This document shows positions 63,144 through 64,000 of a stretch of 64,000 nt of DNA, in pieces. The notes beneath the pieces were generated by a model. The model was given only the letters and a program-made list of their open reading frames with translations. It was not told the DNA's origin and did no database searches. The position numbers were made by a program, and so were the translations under genes. How positions within the stretch are numbered: the stretch's first letter is position 1; the number at the start of each line of letters is the position of its first letter. The stretch lies in assembly GCF_001573155.1 (NCBI RefSeq), contig NZ_JRWG01000010.1, positions 19,582 through 83,581 on the forward strand, given 5' to 3'. Source of the stretch: Aequorivita aquimaris (GTDB taxonomy: Bacteria > Bacteroidota > Bacteroidia > Flavobacteriales > Flavobacteriaceae).

Positions 63144-63683
63144 TTGAAAATAACGAAATCTGAAATAAAAATATTACTCGGAATTGGGATTCTGATTTTA
63201 CTAATAGATATTTTACTAATGAAATATTGGATTAGTACGATAAAACCTGACCCATTTATGTCGATAGGAGTTGAATCTTATCGACCTCATATATTTGGAG
63301 TTAATATTCTAATAGGAATTATTGTTTTCTTTTTCAAAAAAAGACTTTCGATTTTGTTCTTTGTAAACTCAATAGTATGTTATTTGATTTTTTCATTTTT
63401 ATGGAATAGTTGGATTGAAAATCATCCTTACTCATCAACTGAATATAGCTTTCAGATTGAGGACAGAAAGTTTATATTGGGAATTGACAAGAATCCAGAC
63501 CATTTCGGAATTGACGAAATCGTGTCGGAATCGAAAGATTCTTTAATAACAATTGGAATGCACGAAAAAGTTGGAGACAGTTTAAAATTGACAAGTATGC
63601 AAGAGAAAATGTATTTTTACAATAATAAATTAATTGGATTTTCGATAAATCCAACTCAAATTGAACTGAATAAAATTGAATAA
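63144..63683 (+). CDS. hypothetical membrane protein inside the cassette-like unit
   Basis: Protein of 179 residues with two or three membrane helices (about 9-27, 48-66, 68-87) and a soluble C-terminal half (EYSFQIEDRKFILGIDKN). No family recognised. It starts with TTG at 63144. Codons are much richer in AT (many ATT, TTA, AAA, GAA) than in neighbouring genes such as glyS or the recombinase, which suggests transfer. It lies between GTTGTGC/GCACAAC inverted sites. Function unknown. Confidence 0.65.
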   Translation: MKITKSEIKILLGIGILILLIDILLMKYWISTIKPDPFMSIGVESYRPHIFGVNILIGIIVFFFKKRLSILFFVNSIVCYLIFSFLWNSWIENHPYSSTEYSFQIEDRKFILGIDKNPDHFGIDEIVSESKDSLITIGMHEKVGDSLKLTSMQEKMYFYNNKLIGFSINPTQIELNKIE

Positions 63684-63684
63684 A

Positions 63685-63718
63685 AACCTACGCACAACAC
63701 CGGTAACCGTTGCACAAC
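63685..63718. repeat. right boundary site of the cassette-like unit
   Basis: AACCTACGCACAAC (63685-63698) is the reverse complement of the left GTTGTGCGTAAGTT in 13 of 14 positions. It is followed by the palindrome CGGTAACCG (63701-63709) and a second GCACAAC (63712-63718). The second copy may instead belong to the end of the transposase element. Confidence 0.65.
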
Positions 63719-64000
63719 CCCTTAATTTTTTTAACCTGAACCAATATAAGCCGTTTTAAGCGGCTTTGTTTTTTTGATTGGACTTGAGAATGAGCCAAAT
63801 TTGGTGCTTTTAAAAAAAGCCATGCTACATTCTGAAGCACTATTTTTGGCAAAAAATACAAAACAAGGCTTTCCGCCCCGCTCTTTGCGCGTTTTTGGAT
63901 AAACTTGAGGTATTTTTTGAGGTTGTAGGCCGTCGCCGAGAGGTGCATGCATTTGTTGGCCTGTTTGATGCCAATGGTATTGACCTTGCGAAGCCCCATA
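63688..64000 (-). CDS. transposase, IS1182-like, C-terminal part (cut by window edge)
   Basis: Only about 103 codons are inside the window. The frame holds LRKVNTIGIKQANKCMHLSATAYNLKKYLKF, split here as GLRKVNTIGIKQANK and CMHLSATAYNLKKYLKF, the C-terminal block I know from IS1182-family transposases of Bacteroidota. The frame runs on through a stem-loop (63748-63766) and through the GTTGTGC-bearing end to a TAG near 63688. That is longer than I expect, so the natural stop may be lost or the final codons are not native. The insertion sequence extends beyond base 64000. Confidence 0.7.
   Translation of the reverse strand, partial: MGLRKVNTIGIKQANKCMHLSATAYNLKKYLKFIQKRAKSGAESLVLYFLPKIVLQNVAWLFLKAPNLAHSQVQSKKQSRLKRLILVQVKKIKGLCNGYRCCA
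63748..63773 (+). terminator. stem-loop with T-run after the cassette-like unit
   Basis: AAGCCG (63748-63753) pairs with CGGCTT (63761-63766), followed by TGTTTTTTT on the forward strand. It would end a transcript coming from the cassette-like gene. Confidence 0.6.

Overview
The window is a chromosomal segment of a member of the Bacteroidota, most probably a marine Flavobacteriaceae species. The evidence is the gldE-gldD gliding pair behind mutY and ssb, a DUF4270 lipoprotein next to glmS, type IX secretion C-terminal sorting domains, a bL21 protein with a long C-terminal extension, a single-polypeptide succinate dehydrogenase cytochrome b, many '-FAQ/-SQ' signal peptides, and repeated promoters of the Bacteroidota form TTTG-N17..21-TAnnTTTG. 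No rRNA, tRNA or CRISPR array was seen. I cannot name the genus.

Layout. 1-4140: a cut-off phosphopantetheinyl transferase, ahcY, then an overlapping vsr / methionine aminotransferase pair and an omega-amidase-like nitrilase. 4126-18910: envelope and housekeeping genes (Ig-like lipoprotein, ComF, a coiled-coil membrane protein, glyS, a lipoprotein gene broken by a stop codon, a 1154-residue outer-membrane protein, exonuclease III, aldo/keto reductase, acyl-CoA dehydrogenase, M23 lipoprotein, radA). 18958-23630: a propeller sensor kinase with its LuxR-type regulator, and an esterase-fold protein without its nucleophile. 23710-31190: panC-panD-flippase, divergent from a half-length glycogen synthase homologue, DUF4270 lipoprotein and glmS. 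31330-37183: sulfotransferase-like protein and class IV aminotransferase, atpD-atpC, cupin and barrel proteins. 37294-42041: NfeD-like/flotillin pair, recX, RNase G, a 30-residue basic protein and an HU protein. 42171-48446: mutY, zinc-ribbon and helical proteins, ssb, gldE, gldD, DUF4199, rplU, rpmA. 48523-60978: DUF1028 protein, hybrid kinase, two T9SS-exported proteins, the sdhC-sdhA-sdhB operon, and a very large propeller protein. 61391-64000: an accessory edge with a zinc-finger protein, an IntI-like tyrosine recombinase, one AT-rich gene between inverted GTTGTGC sites, and the end of an IS1182-like transposase.

The most unusual features lie between genes. (1) The right edge resembles a minimal integron-like unit: a tyrosine recombinase followed directly by a 635-bp gene unit bounded by 14-bp inverted repeats (63064-63698). 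(2) Degenerate tracts with a strict 7-nt period occur in six intergenic places; two of them, in opposite orientation, frame a frameshifted four-helix-bundle (S23/IVP-like) gene inserted inside the sdh operon, and another forms a perfect 13-bp inverted repeat between atpD and atpC. (3) Two terminators run directly into a TAnnTTTG promoter box, so one T-tract ends one transcript and forms part of the next promoter. All functional statements rest on reading the sequence and on family knowledge; no search was run.
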